Assembly: GCF_004118265.1 (NCBI RefSeq)
Contig: NZ_SDHW01000008.1
Coordinates: forward strand, 184,391-248,390
Origin: Lacibacter luteus
GTDB lineage: Bacteria; Bacteroidota; Bacteroidia; Chitinophagales; Chitinophagaceae
Direction: 5' to 3'
DNA: 64,000 bases
Below, one piece after another: positions 12,023-20,976 of this stretch; position 1 is the first letter of the stretch, and every line of letters begins with the position of its first letter. The notes beneath the pieces are model-generated. The model did no database searches. It saw only the letters and a program-made list of their open reading frames with translations, and was not told where the DNA came from. Both the position numbers and the translations under genes were made by a program.

Positions 12023-12090
12023 GTTTTGTCATTTTTCTGTTATTTGACCTTTTAAAGGCAGCAACAGACCTCATTTATAGAAAACGATTT

Positions 12091-12127
12091 GGAGCCGGTG
12101 CTTACCTTTGCACCGGCTCCGTCTTTT
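12091..12127 (+). terminator. intrinsic terminator after the GIN lipoprotein gene
   Basis: A perfect 11-bp stem, GGAGCCGGTGC with GCACCGGCTCC (12091-12101 and 12110-12120), has an 8-base loop and is followed by GTCTTTT. Confidence 0.8.
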
Positions 12128-12241
12128 AATCCAGTCCAGAAAAAGACATATCCGCTACACAGAAAACAGCAAACTGTTCCCGATTGTAAATAAATGTTGC
12201 CCGTTTGAGAACAAATCTTTTAAGGTGTTTTTGGTTAATGC

Positions 12242-12264
12242 AAATCCTCCGTTTCGGAGGATTT
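12242..12264 (-). terminator. compact hairpin just after the yjbR-type gene
   Basis: A 10-bp perfect stem, AAATCCTCCG with CGGAGGATTT, has a 3-base loop and starts 1 base beyond the minus-strand stop codon at 12266. The T-tract is weak (three T), so it may end transcription only inefficiently or act as a 3' stabilising structure. Confidence 0.45.
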
Positions 12265-12265
12265 C

Positions 12266-12604
12266 TTATTTCAGGTATTGTTGCGCCAATGATCTTGGAG
12301 CAACAGAGCAATAGCTGCTAACAATTACATCGTACAACAAATTTTTTTTTATTTTTTTGAGGTAGATGAACGTCCAGCCTTGTAATCCCCATTTGTTTGG
12401 TACGGCCTTTATAATTGTTTCATCGATGAGGCAATAAACCGATTGTTCAGTAGCTGTAAGCTTTACACAGGCAGTTTGGTTTAACTCATCAAGTGTAGCT
12501 ACAATTTTCTTTTTTACACGAAACGATCGTTTATCGAAATGCGGCTCTTCCTTTACTTCGGCAAATGACAGAAGCATTGCACAAAAATCTTTGTTCGAAA
12601 TCAT
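12266..12604 (-). CDS. MmcQ/YjbR family protein
   Basis: With the start at 12604 the product is 112 residues beginning MISNKDFCAMLLSF. It fits the small MmcQ/YjbR family in length and pattern: an N-terminal helix, then VKEEPHFDKRSFRVKKKIVATL, a CVKLTATEQ segment and a WGLQGWTFIYL motif near the end. An upstream ATG at 12637 would add MHLSSRALSFG, which does not fit the usual N-terminus, so I prefer the internal start. The fold resembles a DNA-binding domain, but the cellular role is unknown. It is a single gene facing away from the protease gene upstream. Confidence 0.8.
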   Translation of the reverse strand: MISNKDFCAMLLSFAEVKEEPHFDKRSFRVKKKIVATLDELNQTACVKLTATEQSVYCLIDETIIKAVPNKWGLQGWTFIYLKKIKKNLLYDVIVSSYCSVAPRSLAQQYLK

Positions 12605-12761
12605 ACCAAAAGATAAAGCCCTGCTGCTTAAATGCAAAGCAGATCAGTAACTTCTTTTTTGTTTGTTCGTATACTGTTAAAATAGTTTAGTGGTTGTTTG
12701 TTGTTGCCGGCGGATGAAGTGTATAAAGCTGCTGTTCTATTTTTGTTTTGTATTAAACCTT

Positions 12762-13793
12762 ATGTCATCAATTTTACCGGTAAAGCTATTGGTAGCTGCT
12801 GCTTTTTTATGGGCTGCTGCAAACGGGTACGCACAAACGCCTGCCGGTAAAGATTCTTCAAGAACTATTCTGTCTGTATCGGGTACACAGCTTCCCAACA
12901 ATTCGTTATTGCACAATTTTACGAACGAACCAATAATAGAAACCGACTCCGTAGATTTTATACTTCCGTTTAGCCGGGCAGGAAATCTTATTTTAATTAA
13001 GGCCAAAGCCGATAAAATTGAAGGCAGTTTTATTCTTGATACCGGAGCACCGGGATTGATTTTAAACACAACTTATTTTCGTGATTATCCGGTACTGGAA
13101 GGAACAGGCAACGGGGAACAGAGCGGAGGTATTACAGGAGCCATTACCGATTACGGACGAACCATGATCCGTAAACTTTCGTTTGGTGCTGTGCATTATC
13201 ATAAAGTAGAGGCCGACCGCATCAGCCTTGGGCACATCGAAAACAGTAAGGGTATTAAAATTTTCGGATTACTCGGCGTACAGCTGTTCAAACATTTTGA
13301 AATGATCATTGATTACGAAAACAGCGAAATTCATCTTCATCACATCTCTAAAAAAGAAGCTAAAACATACCAACACAGTATGCTCAGCGATACTTCAGCC
13401 TATTCCGTTTTTGATATTAACCTGGTTGATAATAAAATTCTCACTTATGGAAAAGTAGGGGGTAAGCGACTTACTTTTTTAGTTGATACCGGTGCCGAAT
13501 CGAATGTTATCGACAGCCGTTTATCGGAAAATGTTCTCGACAGTGTGTCTATTAGCCGTCGTATTACATTAAATGGTGCAGGCAATGCAAAAGTAGATGC
13601 GTTGTATGGCGATATGCGCAACTTTACAATTGGCGACCGTGCTGTAAACAGTATGCCGGTATTGGTAACCAATATGGCAAAAATGTGTTTTTCTTATAAC
13701 CGTTGCCTCGATGGAATGTTGGGCTTCGATTTTCTTTCGATGCATAAAATTGGATTTAACTTTGTAAAGCGTAAGATGTACATATGGAAATAA
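12762..13793 (+). CDS. secreted retropepsin-like aspartic protease with two DTG lobes
   Basis: With the start at 12762 the protein is 343 residues, beginning with a clean signal peptide (MSSILPVKLLVAAAFLWAAANGYAQ). An upstream in-frame ATG at 12690 would place a second hydrophobic stretch in front, which is less likely. Two aspartic protease lobes are visible. The first has FILDTGAPG (Asp93) and a later hydrophobic-hydrophobic-Gly element at LLGVQLF. The second has FLVDTGAES (Asp242) and LGFDFLS. Each lobe therefore keeps the complete retropepsin-type signature, suggesting an internally dimeric, pepsin-like active site in one chain. The substrate is unknown. Its last 10 bases overlap the start of the next gene, implying translational coupling. 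Confidence 0.85.
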   Translation: MSSILPVKLLVAAAFLWAAANGYAQTPAGKDSSRTILSVSGTQLPNNSLLHNFTNEPIIETDSVDFILPFSRAGNLILIKAKADKIEGSFILDTGAPGLILNTTYFRDYPVLEGTGNGEQSGGITGAITDYGRTMIRKLSFGAVHYHKVEADRISLGHIENSKGIKIFGLLGVQLFKHFEMIIDYENSEIHLHHISKKEAKTYQHSMLSDTSAYSVFDINLVDNKILTYGKVGGKRLTFLVDTGAESNVIDSRLSENVLDSVSISRRITLNGAGNAKVDALYGDMRNFTIGDRAVNSMPVLVTNMAKMCFSYNRCLDGMLGFDFLSMHKIGFNFVKRKMYIWK

Positions 13794-15232
13794 GGCAAGC
13801 CATATCTTTCTTTTCTTTACTGCGCAGGTTGCTACTGCTGCTGTTTCTGCTTTTTGGCAGTAACGTGTACGCACAACCGCCTGTAAAGTCATTTGTGGTT
13901 AAGAAAGGATACATCTACATTACACTCAGTAAAAATATTCCGGTAAATGAGCTTGAAACATTCATCCGGCATTATAATCTGGAAGAACTCGATCTGAAGA
14001 GCTTTTTCAAAAGCAGCCGTCCCGATTCGTTGATCAAACTTGGATGGACCATTGTATTAAACAATGGCGAAATGCTTGTGTTAAGCAAAAGCATGGAGCC
14101 TGCCGATCAGTTAGGTAACCCGGTTGAAAAAATTCTGTTAGCTCAAAAACGGATTAACTACGGGCAAGGGGCCTCAAACAAAGAACCGCTGTATGGATTC
14201 AATCGCTTTATCCATAAATATGCGTTTGCAGTAAAAGACTCGGTTGTTACTTTCTTTATGAAAGACAACCTGCAGGCTAAGCAGGTAATGCTGGCCGGTA
14301 CGTTTAACAATTGGCAGCCCGATGTGTTACCAATGATAAAAACCGATAGTGGCTGGATAGCTTTTGTAAAACTTGCCCCCGGCAAACACTATTATAAATT
14401 TATTGCCGATGGTAAATGGACGATCGATAAGGATAATGAACTGGTAGAAAACGATGGAGAAGGAAATGATAATTCGGTTTATTACAAAACTAATTTTGTG
14501 TTTGCTTTGAAAGGTTATGCCAAAACAAAACACATGCTGCTTGCAGGTAGTTTTAATAACTGGAACCCCGAAGAAATTGTAATGGAGCGATGGGGCGAAG
14601 GTTGGCAAAAACAGATTTATCTTGCAGATGGTACCTATACTTATCGTTTTATTGCCGATGAACAATGGTTTACCGATCCGTTTAATCCCGATCAATACCC
14701 CAACGAGTTCAATGAAACCAATGCAGTGATTTGTATTGGCAAGCCGGTTGTGTTTTTCTTAAAGGGAAATCTTACAGCAAAGAAAGTAGTGTTGAAAGGT
14801 TCGTTCAACCAATGGAAAAATTATGAACTGCAGATGAAGAAAACAGACAGTGGCTGGATTTTCTCGTATGTACTGGGGCACGGTAATTATGAATATACTT
14901 ACGAAGTAGATGGTAGCGATATTGCTGATGCTGTAACGAAGAGGAAGTTGCCAAACGAAACGCTCATTATTGCACCAAATCATACATTCCGTTTAAAGGG
15001 ATTTGCAAATGCAAAGCAGGTTTGTATTGCTGGTGATTTTAATAATTGGTCGCCCAATGGTTTTCTTATGCGCAGGGAAGGGGATGAATGGGTTGTAGAA
15101 CAGCATTTGCTGCCGGGGAAACATGTGTACAAATTTGTAATTGATGGTAAATGGTATATTGATGCTGCTAATGAATTGCGGGAGCCAAACGAATTTGGCG
15201 AGGAGAATTCGGTGTTATGGAAAAGCGAATGA
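13784..15232 (+). CDS. secreted protein with four CBM48/AMPK-type glycogen-binding modules
   Basis: A 482-residue protein. A signal peptide (about 1-30, RRLLLLLFLLFGSNVYA) is followed by an N-terminal region (40-150) that I do not recognise, then four consecutive early-set beta-sandwich modules at about 152-234, 236-317, 321-396 and 400-480. Each module carries the hallmark of AMPK-type or isoamylase-N carbohydrate-binding domains: a strand, then (A/K)G(T/S/D)FN(N/Q)W, then a W and a Y-x-(Y/F)-(K/R/E)-(F/Y) strand (YYKFIADGKW, YTYRFIADEQW, YEYTYEVDGSD, HVYKFVIDGKW). The third module, with FNQWKNY, is the most divergent. No catalytic domain is present, so a carbohydrate-binding or scaffolding role outside the cytoplasm is likely. 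The start overlaps the aspartic protease gene by 10 bases. Confidence 0.87.
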   Translation: MEIRQAISFFSLLRRLLLLLFLLFGSNVYAQPPVKSFVVKKGYIYITLSKNIPVNELETFIRHYNLEELDLKSFFKSSRPDSLIKLGWTIVLNNGEMLVLSKSMEPADQLGNPVEKILLAQKRINYGQGASNKEPLYGFNRFIHKYAFAVKDSVVTFFMKDNLQAKQVMLAGTFNNWQPDVLPMIKTDSGWIAFVKLAPGKHYYKFIADGKWTIDKDNELVENDGEGNDNSVYYKTNFVFALKGYAKTKHMLLAGSFNNWNPEEIVMERWGEGWQKQIYLADGTYTYRFIADEQWFTDPFNPDQYPNEFNETNAVICIGKPVVFFLKGNLTAKKVVLKGSFNQWKNYELQMKKTDSGWIFSYVLGHGNYEYTYEVDGSDIADAVTKRKLPNETLIIAPNHTFRLKGFANAKQVCIAGDFNNWSPNGFLMRREGDEWVVEQHLLPGKHVYKFVIDGKWYIDAANELREPNEFGEENSVLWKSE

Positions 15233-15261
15233 ATGAAACTGTAAGTTTTAAAACCATTTAC

Positions 15262-15753
15262 TTAGCTGAATGCTGCCACAAATTTTTCCACTTCATCCGG
15301 AGTTAAGATAATTTTTCTGTTATCAGTTATGCGCAACAGTACAGCGTTATTTCTCCTGGTAGCATACCAGGTCATGCTTCCGAAGCTGCTGTTGGCAAAT
15401 TTGCCATAGTAACCAAATAATCCACCAACTGCAAATGTTCTGATGCTTCCTGAAAGACTTCCGTTGCTTAACAGTTCAACAGACTTTATCGTGTTGCGAT
15501 GAATAACAACAGATGAAGCCGGTCGTTTAATTACGAGTGTGTCTGCTGTTAATTCGTAAGCAGCAGGATGAAACAAATAAGCAATCAGATAAATTATGGT
15601 CAGCAGAATAATCGTTAAAAACGGTGCAATGTTTCTAACATCTTTCAGTATAGTAAAATGAAAAAAGATGAGTGATGCAAACAAAACTGTGATGGCAATG
15701 GTAATGCCTTTTGCCAAAGAATCGAGCGATGTTTTATAAATACCCGTATTCAT
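15262..15753 (-). CDS. membrane protein with bacterial PH-like domain
   Basis: A 163-residue protein with two transmembrane helices near the N-terminus (about 14-33 and 42-62), followed by a small beta-rich domain (about 64-163) with YELTADTLVIKR, NTIKSVELL and a terminal ILTPDEVEKFVAAF helix. This arrangement matches bacterial PH-domain (DUF304/bPH-type) membrane proteins; function unknown. It lies 44 bases after the ThuA-like gene on the same strand and may be the last gene of an M14-ThuA-PH operon. Confidence 0.72.
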   Translation of the reverse strand: MNTGIYKTSLDSLAKGITIAITVLFASLIFFHFTILKDVRNIAPFLTIILLTIIYLIAYLFHPAAYELTADTLVIKRPASSVVIHRNTIKSVELLSNGSLSGSIRTFAVGGLFGYYGKFANSSFGSMTWYATRRNNAVLLRITDNRKIILTPDEVEKFVAAFS

Positions 15754-15797
15754 TGTTGCTGCAAAATTGTTTGCTTTTGTTTTCAGCTCTGATCTGT

Positions 15798-16514
15798 TTA
15801 TTTACCTGCAGCATAGTTAATGCCGCCCAATACATGTTTTAAAAAAGCTTCTTCTTTATACGACTCATCGGTGTGGCCTAATGCGGTATAAAAAGCACGG
15901 CCGCCATCGAACGAATGACACCATGCCATTGGATGATAAGCGCCTTCTTTACCACCTTCGTAACTGCTTTCATCAATTGTTAGTAACACTTTTACTTCGG
16001 CATTCCTGTTTTTAAAATTATACCATTCATCAAAGCGCTCCCAGGTTTTGGGTAAGTGTTTGGTTGAGATATGTGGCTCGTTGGTTACATTTAGTTTTGC
16101 TTTTTGTTGTTTGGGATGGCTTGCAAAATAACCACCTACCAACTTTCCATACCATGGCCATTCGTATTCAGTATCGCTTGCTGCATGAATACCCACAAAC
16201 CCTTTTCCTGAACGGATATAATTTTCAAAAGCGGTCTGCTGGTCGCTGTTTAGTATATCGCCGGTGGTACTGAGAAAAACAACTGCGTCATATTGCTTTA
16301 ATGTTTTTGCAGAAAAGAACGATGCATCTTCTGTTGTGTCTACCAAAAAGTTGTTATTCTTTCCCATCAGGAGTAATGCTTCTTTTCCTTTTGGAATAGA
16401 TGCATGACGAAACCCTGTTGTTTTTGAAAACACAAGTATCTTTTTCTTTTGTTTAATTGTTGCAGAAAAGAAAAATGGCAAGCAAAGGAGCAGTAAGAAA
16501 TTATATAAACGCAT
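15798..16514 (-). CDS. secreted ThuA-like domain protein
   Basis: A 238-residue protein. A signal sequence (about 1-20, FLLLLCLPFFFSATI) precedes a single ThuA-type domain related to class I glutamine amidotransferase folds. Visible family motifs are ILVFSKTTGFRHASI, YDAVVFLSTTGDILN, GKGFVGIHAASDTEYEWPWY, YHPMAWCHSFDGGRAFYTALGHT and a C-terminal FLKHVLGGINYA. ThuA-like proteins are associated with sugar metabolism, often as periplasmic sugar-modifying enzymes, but the reaction here is not known. The gene sits 28 bases after the M14 carboxypeptidase gene and is probably in the same operon. Confidence 0.88.
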   Translation of the reverse strand: MRLYNFLLLLCLPFFFSATIKQKKKILVFSKTTGFRHASIPKGKEALLLMGKNNNFLVDTTEDASFFSAKTLKQYDAVVFLSTTGDILNSDQQTAFENYIRSGKGFVGIHAASDTEYEWPWYGKLVGGYFASHPKQQKAKLNVTNEPHISTKHLPKTWERFDEWYNFKNRNAEVKVLLTIDESSYEGGKEGAYHPMAWCHSFDGGRAFYTALGHTDESYKEEAFLKHVLGGINYAAGK

Positions 16515-16542
16515 AGCAAGACTTTTTTTAAAGATCGGATTA

Positions 16543-18267
16543 TTATTTCACTCTATACACAGGGTAACGTAAATGCATTGGCTCATAGTAAGGTGAATTT
16601 TGATAAACAAAATTCAATTGGGTACTACCGCTTTTTGCAAAAGCAGTATCGGTAGCTTTTCGTTCTTCCAGCTTTTGTTTTACGGCGGGGTTTTGTTTTA
16701 AAAAAGCTTCTGCTGTTTCTTCAAATACATAACTGCTGTAACCTTCTTTCTGCCCTAGTATACCATCGAAAAAATTCCATGCAAAATAACTGTCATCGCC
16801 GGTTGGTTCCAGTACTTCCATTATAAAGCGATTTGCTTTTTGATTCATTGGAATATACCAATCGCCTTTACGGAATTTCATTTGCTGAACTGTTTTGCTC
16901 GTTTTCACTTCACTGTTAAGATGATGGCCTTCATATGGTCGTGGACTGGCTTTATACTCATCAATACGGTAAATCTCTACTTCAATTGTTGAATCCTTTT
17001 TCAACTGCTGCATCTGCACTTTATTTACCTGTAACAGTTCAATTACTTTCCACCAACCCTGCGGAATAATGTAGGCAGTTGGTCTATCGATCATTGTTTT
17101 CGGGTTAAAGAAATTGTAGAACCTGATCATTTTATCAAAAGGCTTCGTACGATCGTAATACAAACGGGGTAGTCCGGAGATATTGCTGGGCTTACGTCCG
17201 GCTTCATATCCTCTGTATAATATTTCTGTAAACTTCGAACGGTCGAGTGTAAAACCAACAGGGAACTGTGTTTGTGTTAGCTGTTCTTTTTGTTGTTGTG
17301 CACGTACTTGTTTAATAGCAGCTTGATTGTTGCCCGCAAACTCCATCATACTCACCATTAACTGGTAAGTTGCTTCCACACGTTGCGCATAAGGCTTCAG
17401 CATATGTGTTTCGGGTACAAATGCAAACGTATTCCACAACGATGCATAACCACTGCTGTAACGGGGGCCATCCCAGTATGCGCTCCATCCATTCTCCGGA
17501 CTATCGCTAAAATTGTTTACATAAGGCAAAAGATCGTAGCCCTTTGTTTTCATGCTTTTGTAAATAGCGGGTTCAAATGTTTGGTTCAAAAACTCACCCA
17601 TCTTACCACCCAGTTTGTTGTGTTGCGATGTAAGCAAGGTCATTACATGCTGGTAATCTGCACCATTACTTACATGATTGTCGATAAAAATATCGGGCTG
17701 TACCAGGTGAAAGATCTGCGCAAAGCTTCTTGCTTCTTTTGAATCGTTCTTAATAAAATCCCGGTTAAGATCAAAATTTTGCGAGTTACCACGGAAGCCT
17801 TTTTCAACCGGGCCGTTTTGATCGATACGATACGTTGTTGTACGGTTAAGCGATCCGCCAATATTGTAAACAGGAATGATTGCCAGTACAACATTGTCTG
17901 GCAGCTTTGTTTTTTTGTTGATAATATCTTTTACAAGTGAAATGCTTGCGTCAATGCCATCAGGTTCACCGGGATGAATGCCATTGTTAATAAGAACGAT
18001 CACTTTATTTTTCAGCTGCCATTGCAACGGCAAAAAACTTTGATCGCTGCTCACCAATACGAGATGAAGGGGCTCGTTGGCATCCGTACTGCCCATTGTA
18101 CTCATTGAAACAATGGGAGAGGCTTTGTCGATTTGTTTCCATGCAGCAATGGCTTCGTAATAGGTTACGCTTTCGGTTCCTTTCGATGTTTCGTAACGGG
18201 TAACGGGTAATTGTGCTGTTGCATGTAATGTGAGTAAGATGGATGCGAGTAGCAGTTTTTGTTTCAT
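16543..18267 (-). CDS. secreted M14-family zinc carboxypeptidase
   Basis: With the start at 18267 the product is 574 residues with signal peptide MKQKLLLASILLTLHATAQ; an ATG at 18306 would only add an unlikely 13-residue leader. Zinc ligands are seen in HPGEPDG (His98, Glu101) and in IDNHVS (His198). The substrate-binding Asn/Arg element is FDLNRDF (165-171), and VPETHML (Glu286) is a plausible catalytic Glu. The enzyme probably trims peptides in the periplasm or outside the cell. It has no T9SS tail, and its C-terminal 200 residues look like an accessory beta domain. It heads the minus-strand M14-ThuA-PH gene group. Confidence 0.9.
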   Translation of the reverse strand: MKQKLLLASILLTLHATAQLPVTRYETSKGTESVTYYEAIAAWKQIDKASPIVSMSTMGSTDANEPLHLVLVSSDQSFLPLQWQLKNKVIVLINNGIHPGEPDGIDASISLVKDIINKKTKLPDNVVLAIIPVYNIGGSLNRTTTYRIDQNGPVEKGFRGNSQNFDLNRDFIKNDSKEARSFAQIFHLVQPDIFIDNHVSNGADYQHVMTLLTSQHNKLGGKMGEFLNQTFEPAIYKSMKTKGYDLLPYVNNFSDSPENGWSAYWDGPRYSSGYASLWNTFAFVPETHMLKPYAQRVEATYQLMVSMMEFAGNNQAAIKQVRAQQQKEQLTQTQFPVGFTLDRSKFTEILYRGYEAGRKPSNISGLPRLYYDRTKPFDKMIRFYNFFNPKTMIDRPTAYIIPQGWWKVIELLQVNKVQMQQLKKDSTIEVEIYRIDEYKASPRPYEGHHLNSEVKTSKTVQQMKFRKGDWYIPMNQKANRFIMEVLEPTGDDSYFAWNFFDGILGQKEGYSSYVFEETAEAFLKQNPAVKQKLEERKATDTAFAKSGSTQLNFVYQNSPYYEPMHLRYPVYRVK

Positions 18268-18290
18268 GTGCTCAAAATACCAATAAAAGC

Positions 18291-18319
18291 AAAAGAGTCC
18301 TGACATGCAGGACTCTTTT
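18291..18319 (-). terminator. terminator after the endonuclease I gene
   Basis: A perfect 12-bp stem, AAAAGAGTCCTG with CAGGACTCTTTT, has a 5-base loop and lies 21 bases beyond the minus-strand stop at 18340. On the minus strand the stem ends in a T-run. Confidence 0.75.
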
Positions 18320-18339
18320 ATATAATCGGTTATAACTGC

Positions 18340-20604
18340 TTACTGCACCACAAATGTTTTGGTACTGATGCTGTTTTTGTTCGTTATTTTCAGCACATAC
18401 ATTCCTTTTCGGATGTTAACCGTTTCAAGTGTAACAATTGTTTTGCCAGCGGGTAACACTATGTTGCTGATGATGCGTCCTGTTAAATCTGTTACCTGTA
18501 TAGTACTGTTAGATGTAAATGCACGATCGAGTTGAAGAGTGGTAGTGGATTGCGTTACAGGATTAGGATACAAACGGAAACCATCACTTGCATTGTTTGT
18601 AATGCTTGTAACAGGGGTTGTTGTAAGCAAACCCGTGCAACTCCAAACAGCCGATACCCATTCCGGATGGTCGATAAACGGATTACGGTTGCCCTGTATT
18701 ACAAATACAGAATCGTTGCGGTCAATTTCTTTCTGACTAACGGGGTCCTGTACATGCCATTTGTATAAGAGTTGAAGATGCCAGTCGTCAAAAACCTGGT
18801 ACGATGTGCCGTTTAATACAGCGTTGGCAGTTCCATTATTTTGCCATCCCGCAACAGCATTTTCATAACGTGTAGCCATATAGAGTTGTGCACGGGCAAA
18901 ATCGCCTTTGTAAGCATCGATCGGTTCAAAAACAATTCCTGTGTAACTAAAATTATTACCTGTTCCCAGCTTGCTTCCGTTTTGTGTTGTTGTTGTTGCA
19001 CTTGCAACTTCGCCAAAAGGATAATTACTTCTGATGTTGTTTACATAGCCGTCCGTGGGGAAGAGGTGATTGATATCGCTGTACATCGGATACCCATCAG
19101 CAAACCAGCTGGAAGGAAAACTATGTTCACGGTTAAAGCAATCCCCTTCTTTACTGTAGTTACCACATTGGTTGGTTACAAATGTAAAAGTGTATGGTTC
19201 TGCACCATTCGGGTTGTCGCTGTACATATCCCATACAATGTCGGCAGTATTGGCATCGTTCCTGCGTTTATCGGTTCTTGCATGCGCTTCCCACACCCCG
19301 GGTGTATAGGTTAACTGAGTTGAACCGGTAGAAATAATACCTGCCAATGCTGTTTTTAATGAAGAACAGCTTAAGCCGTTTGCTGCATCGTAATAGTTTG
19401 CAGGCAGGTTGCCGTTTGTATTGGTTGTTGCTTTTGAATCGATATAAACCTGTGTTGAATAATAAGGTTCACCGGTACATTCTGCATTGGCAGAAAAGAT
19501 AAAGAAGTAATAAGTTGTGTTTTTTGTTAAACCTGTTGCTGTAAATGTTGTTGCAGAACTGTAAGAAACAACAATACCTCCGCCTAAGGACTGCCCGGTT
19601 GTATAAGTTGTGCCGTTAACAGGAGCAGCACTTAATGAATTAACGCTGTTGCGAACTACGAGGTAACGATTGGCAGATGCCGCAGCTGTAAAAGATCCGC
19701 TGATACTCGTGTTGGTAGCCGTAAATCCCAGGGCTGTTGGAGCTGCTGTTGGAGTTATACATGCAGGTAATGCAGTTGTGGCTGCTGATGCTGTAAGTGC
19801 TGATGTGATTAAATAGTTTGGCCCGCCCGAACAGCTTGAATTGTTATATGCATAAACAAAATAATAATAAGTTGTTGCTGCCGTTAAGCCTGAAGCATTA
19901 AAATTTGTTGAAGAGCCTGTTGTAATAACTGTTCCTCCACCCAGCGATTGACCTGCGGTGTATGCCGTGCCATCCAGAGGTTGAGAAGACAGGCTGGAAC
20001 TTGTGCTTTTTACAACTAGGTAACCATCTGCTACAGGCGATGCGGCCGAAAAACTTCCGCCCATACTAGTGGTTGCAGGCGTAAGGTTTAACGCAGTGGG
20101 CTGGGCTATTGGTTCGGTACAGGCAGGAGAGGTGCTTGCAGCTGTCCATGTAACATCATCAATAACTATTCGCAAGCCACTTGTTATCTGTTTTATTTCC
20201 AGGTTAAAAGTGCCTGTAATATTGATGTTGTTGATTGTGGCCGTTGCAACTGTAGCAGTTGGATTTGCTGTGCCAACCAAATTACCATTTATTCTTATTT
20301 CCAACACGCTGCCACTACCCGTAAATACCTGCAAATGTTTAAAGCTGAGATTGCCAACGCCATTTGGGATATTGTTACATGTTACAGAGCCGTTGCGGAT
20401 GCAAATTGCTTTATTACTGCTGGTAATAACCTGGTCGGTACGTGCATCCGTTGCCTGCCAGGCTAAACCATTATCACCAGTCCAGTCCCTGGTTGCATAA
20501 GCGCTGGATGATGCTGGAATATTTGTAAACGTTTCAGTACCCTGTGCTGCCAAGGAAAGCACAAAGGCAAAAACTAAAATAAGCGTTACGTAAAGTTTTC
20601 TCAT
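18340..20604 (-). CDS. T9SS-secreted endonuclease I family nuclease
   Basis: A 754-residue multidomain secreted protein. Signal peptide 1-20 (LILVFAFVLSLAA) is followed by an N-terminal beta domain (22-158), two fibronectin-III-like repeats (about 165-275 and 285-395, both with GTTYTTGQSLGGG-like loops), an endonuclease I domain (about 403-655) and a T9SS type A sorting domain (about 675-754, starting LYPNPV and ending STKTFVVQ). In the nuclease domain the family signature is CFNREHSFPSSWF (presumed catalytic His494), followed by DINHLFPTDGYVNNIRSNYPFG. Endonuclease I enzymes cut DNA or RNA nonspecifically, so extracellular nucleic-acid degradation for nutrients is the likely role. It is a single gene with its own terminator. 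Confidence 0.93.
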   Translation of the reverse strand: MRKLYVTLILVFAFVLSLAAQGTETFTNIPASSSAYATRDWTGDNGLAWQATDARTDQVITSSNKAICIRNGSVTCNNIPNGVGNLSFKHLQVFTGSGSVLEIRINGNLVGTANPTATVATATINNINITGTFNLEIKQITSGLRIVIDDVTWTAASTSPACTEPIAQPTALNLTPATTSMGGSFSAASPVADGYLVVKSTSSSLSSQPLDGTAYTAGQSLGGGTVITTGSSTNFNASGLTAATTYYYFVYAYNNSSCSGGPNYLITSALTASAATTALPACITPTAAPTALGFTATNTSISGSFTAAASANRYLVVRNSVNSLSAAPVNGTTYTTGQSLGGGIVVSYSSATTFTATGLTKNTTYYFFIFSANAECTGEPYYSTQVYIDSKATTNTNGNLPANYYDAANGLSCSSLKTALAGIISTGSTQLTYTPGVWEAHARTDKRRNDANTADIVWDMYSDNPNGAEPYTFTFVTNQCGNYSKEGDCFNREHSFPSSWFADGYPMYSDINHLFPTDGYVNNIRSNYPFGEVASATTTTQNGSKLGTGNNFSYTGIVFEPIDAYKGDFARAQLYMATRYENAVAGWQNNGTANAVLNGTSYQVFDDWHLQLLYKWHVQDPVSQKEIDRNDSVFVIQGNRNPFIDHPEWVSAVWSCTGLLTTTPVTSITNNASDGFRLYPNPVTQSTTTLQLDRAFTSNSTIQVTDLTGRIISNIVLPAGKTIVTLETVNIRKGMYVLKITNKNSISTKTFVVQ

Positions 20605-20631
20605 TGCTTCGTTTGGTTATAGTATAAGATA

Positions 20632-20664
20632 AAAATAAAAAAACCCGTCTGAAACAGACGGGTT
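20632..20664 (-). terminator. rpsT terminator
   Basis: A 10-bp perfect stem, AACCCGTCTG with CAGACGGGTT (20642-20664), is followed on the minus strand by a seven-T run (plus-strand A-run 20635-20641). Confidence 0.9.
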
Positions 20665-20694
20665 GAAGAATATCTTTCGATTAAATGTGTACAA

Positions 20695-20949
20695 TTATGC
20701 TAAAGCGTTCACTTTCTTCGTAAGCTTACTCTTTAAGTTAGCAGCTTTGTTCTTGTGAATAACACCACGCTTTGCCAATTTGTCGATCATCGCGGCAACA
20801 GCAGGTAATTGCTCACCAGCTTCTTTGCCGGTTGTAATTGCCTGGAGATCACGGATAGCGTTACGGGTAGTTTTACCGTAGTAACGGTTACGATCTCTGC
20901 GCTTTGCACTCTGACGAACGTCTTTTTTGGTAGCCTTATGATTTGCCAT
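20695..20949 (-). CDS. rpsT: 30S ribosomal protein S20
   Basis: An 84-residue basic protein beginning MANHKATKKDVRQSAKRRDRN, with the expected S20 helical pattern (RNAIRDLQAI, AAMIDKLAKRGVIHKNKAANLKSKL). It binds 16S rRNA in the small subunit. Length and N-terminus are typical. It is monocistronic: a Bacteroidota-type -7 box (TACCTTTG on the minus strand) lies just upstream and a strong terminator just downstream. Confidence 0.98.
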   Translation of the reverse strand: MANHKATKKDVRQSAKRRDRNRYYGKTTRNAIRDLQAITTGKEAGEQLPAVAAMIDKLAKRGVIHKNKAANLKSKLTKKVNALA

Positions 20950-20968
20950 ATCTTATTTTTTCGGACGG

Positions 20969-20976
20969 CAAAGGTA
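20969..20976 (-). promoter_or_regulatory. putative rpsT -7 promoter element
   Basis: On the minus strand the bases read TACCTTTG, a full match to the Bacteroidota -7 consensus TANNTTTG, 20 bases before the rpsT start codon. No convincing TTG is seen at the matching -33 distance. The remainder of the 345-base gap between rpsT and sucA (20950-21294) holds no gene that I can support. Confidence 0.45.

Noticed and set aside
12108..12314. Overlapping short frames on both strands between the GIN and yjbR-type genes
   Set aside because: They run through two hairpins, overlap each other and the yjbR-type gene, and show no protein-like features.
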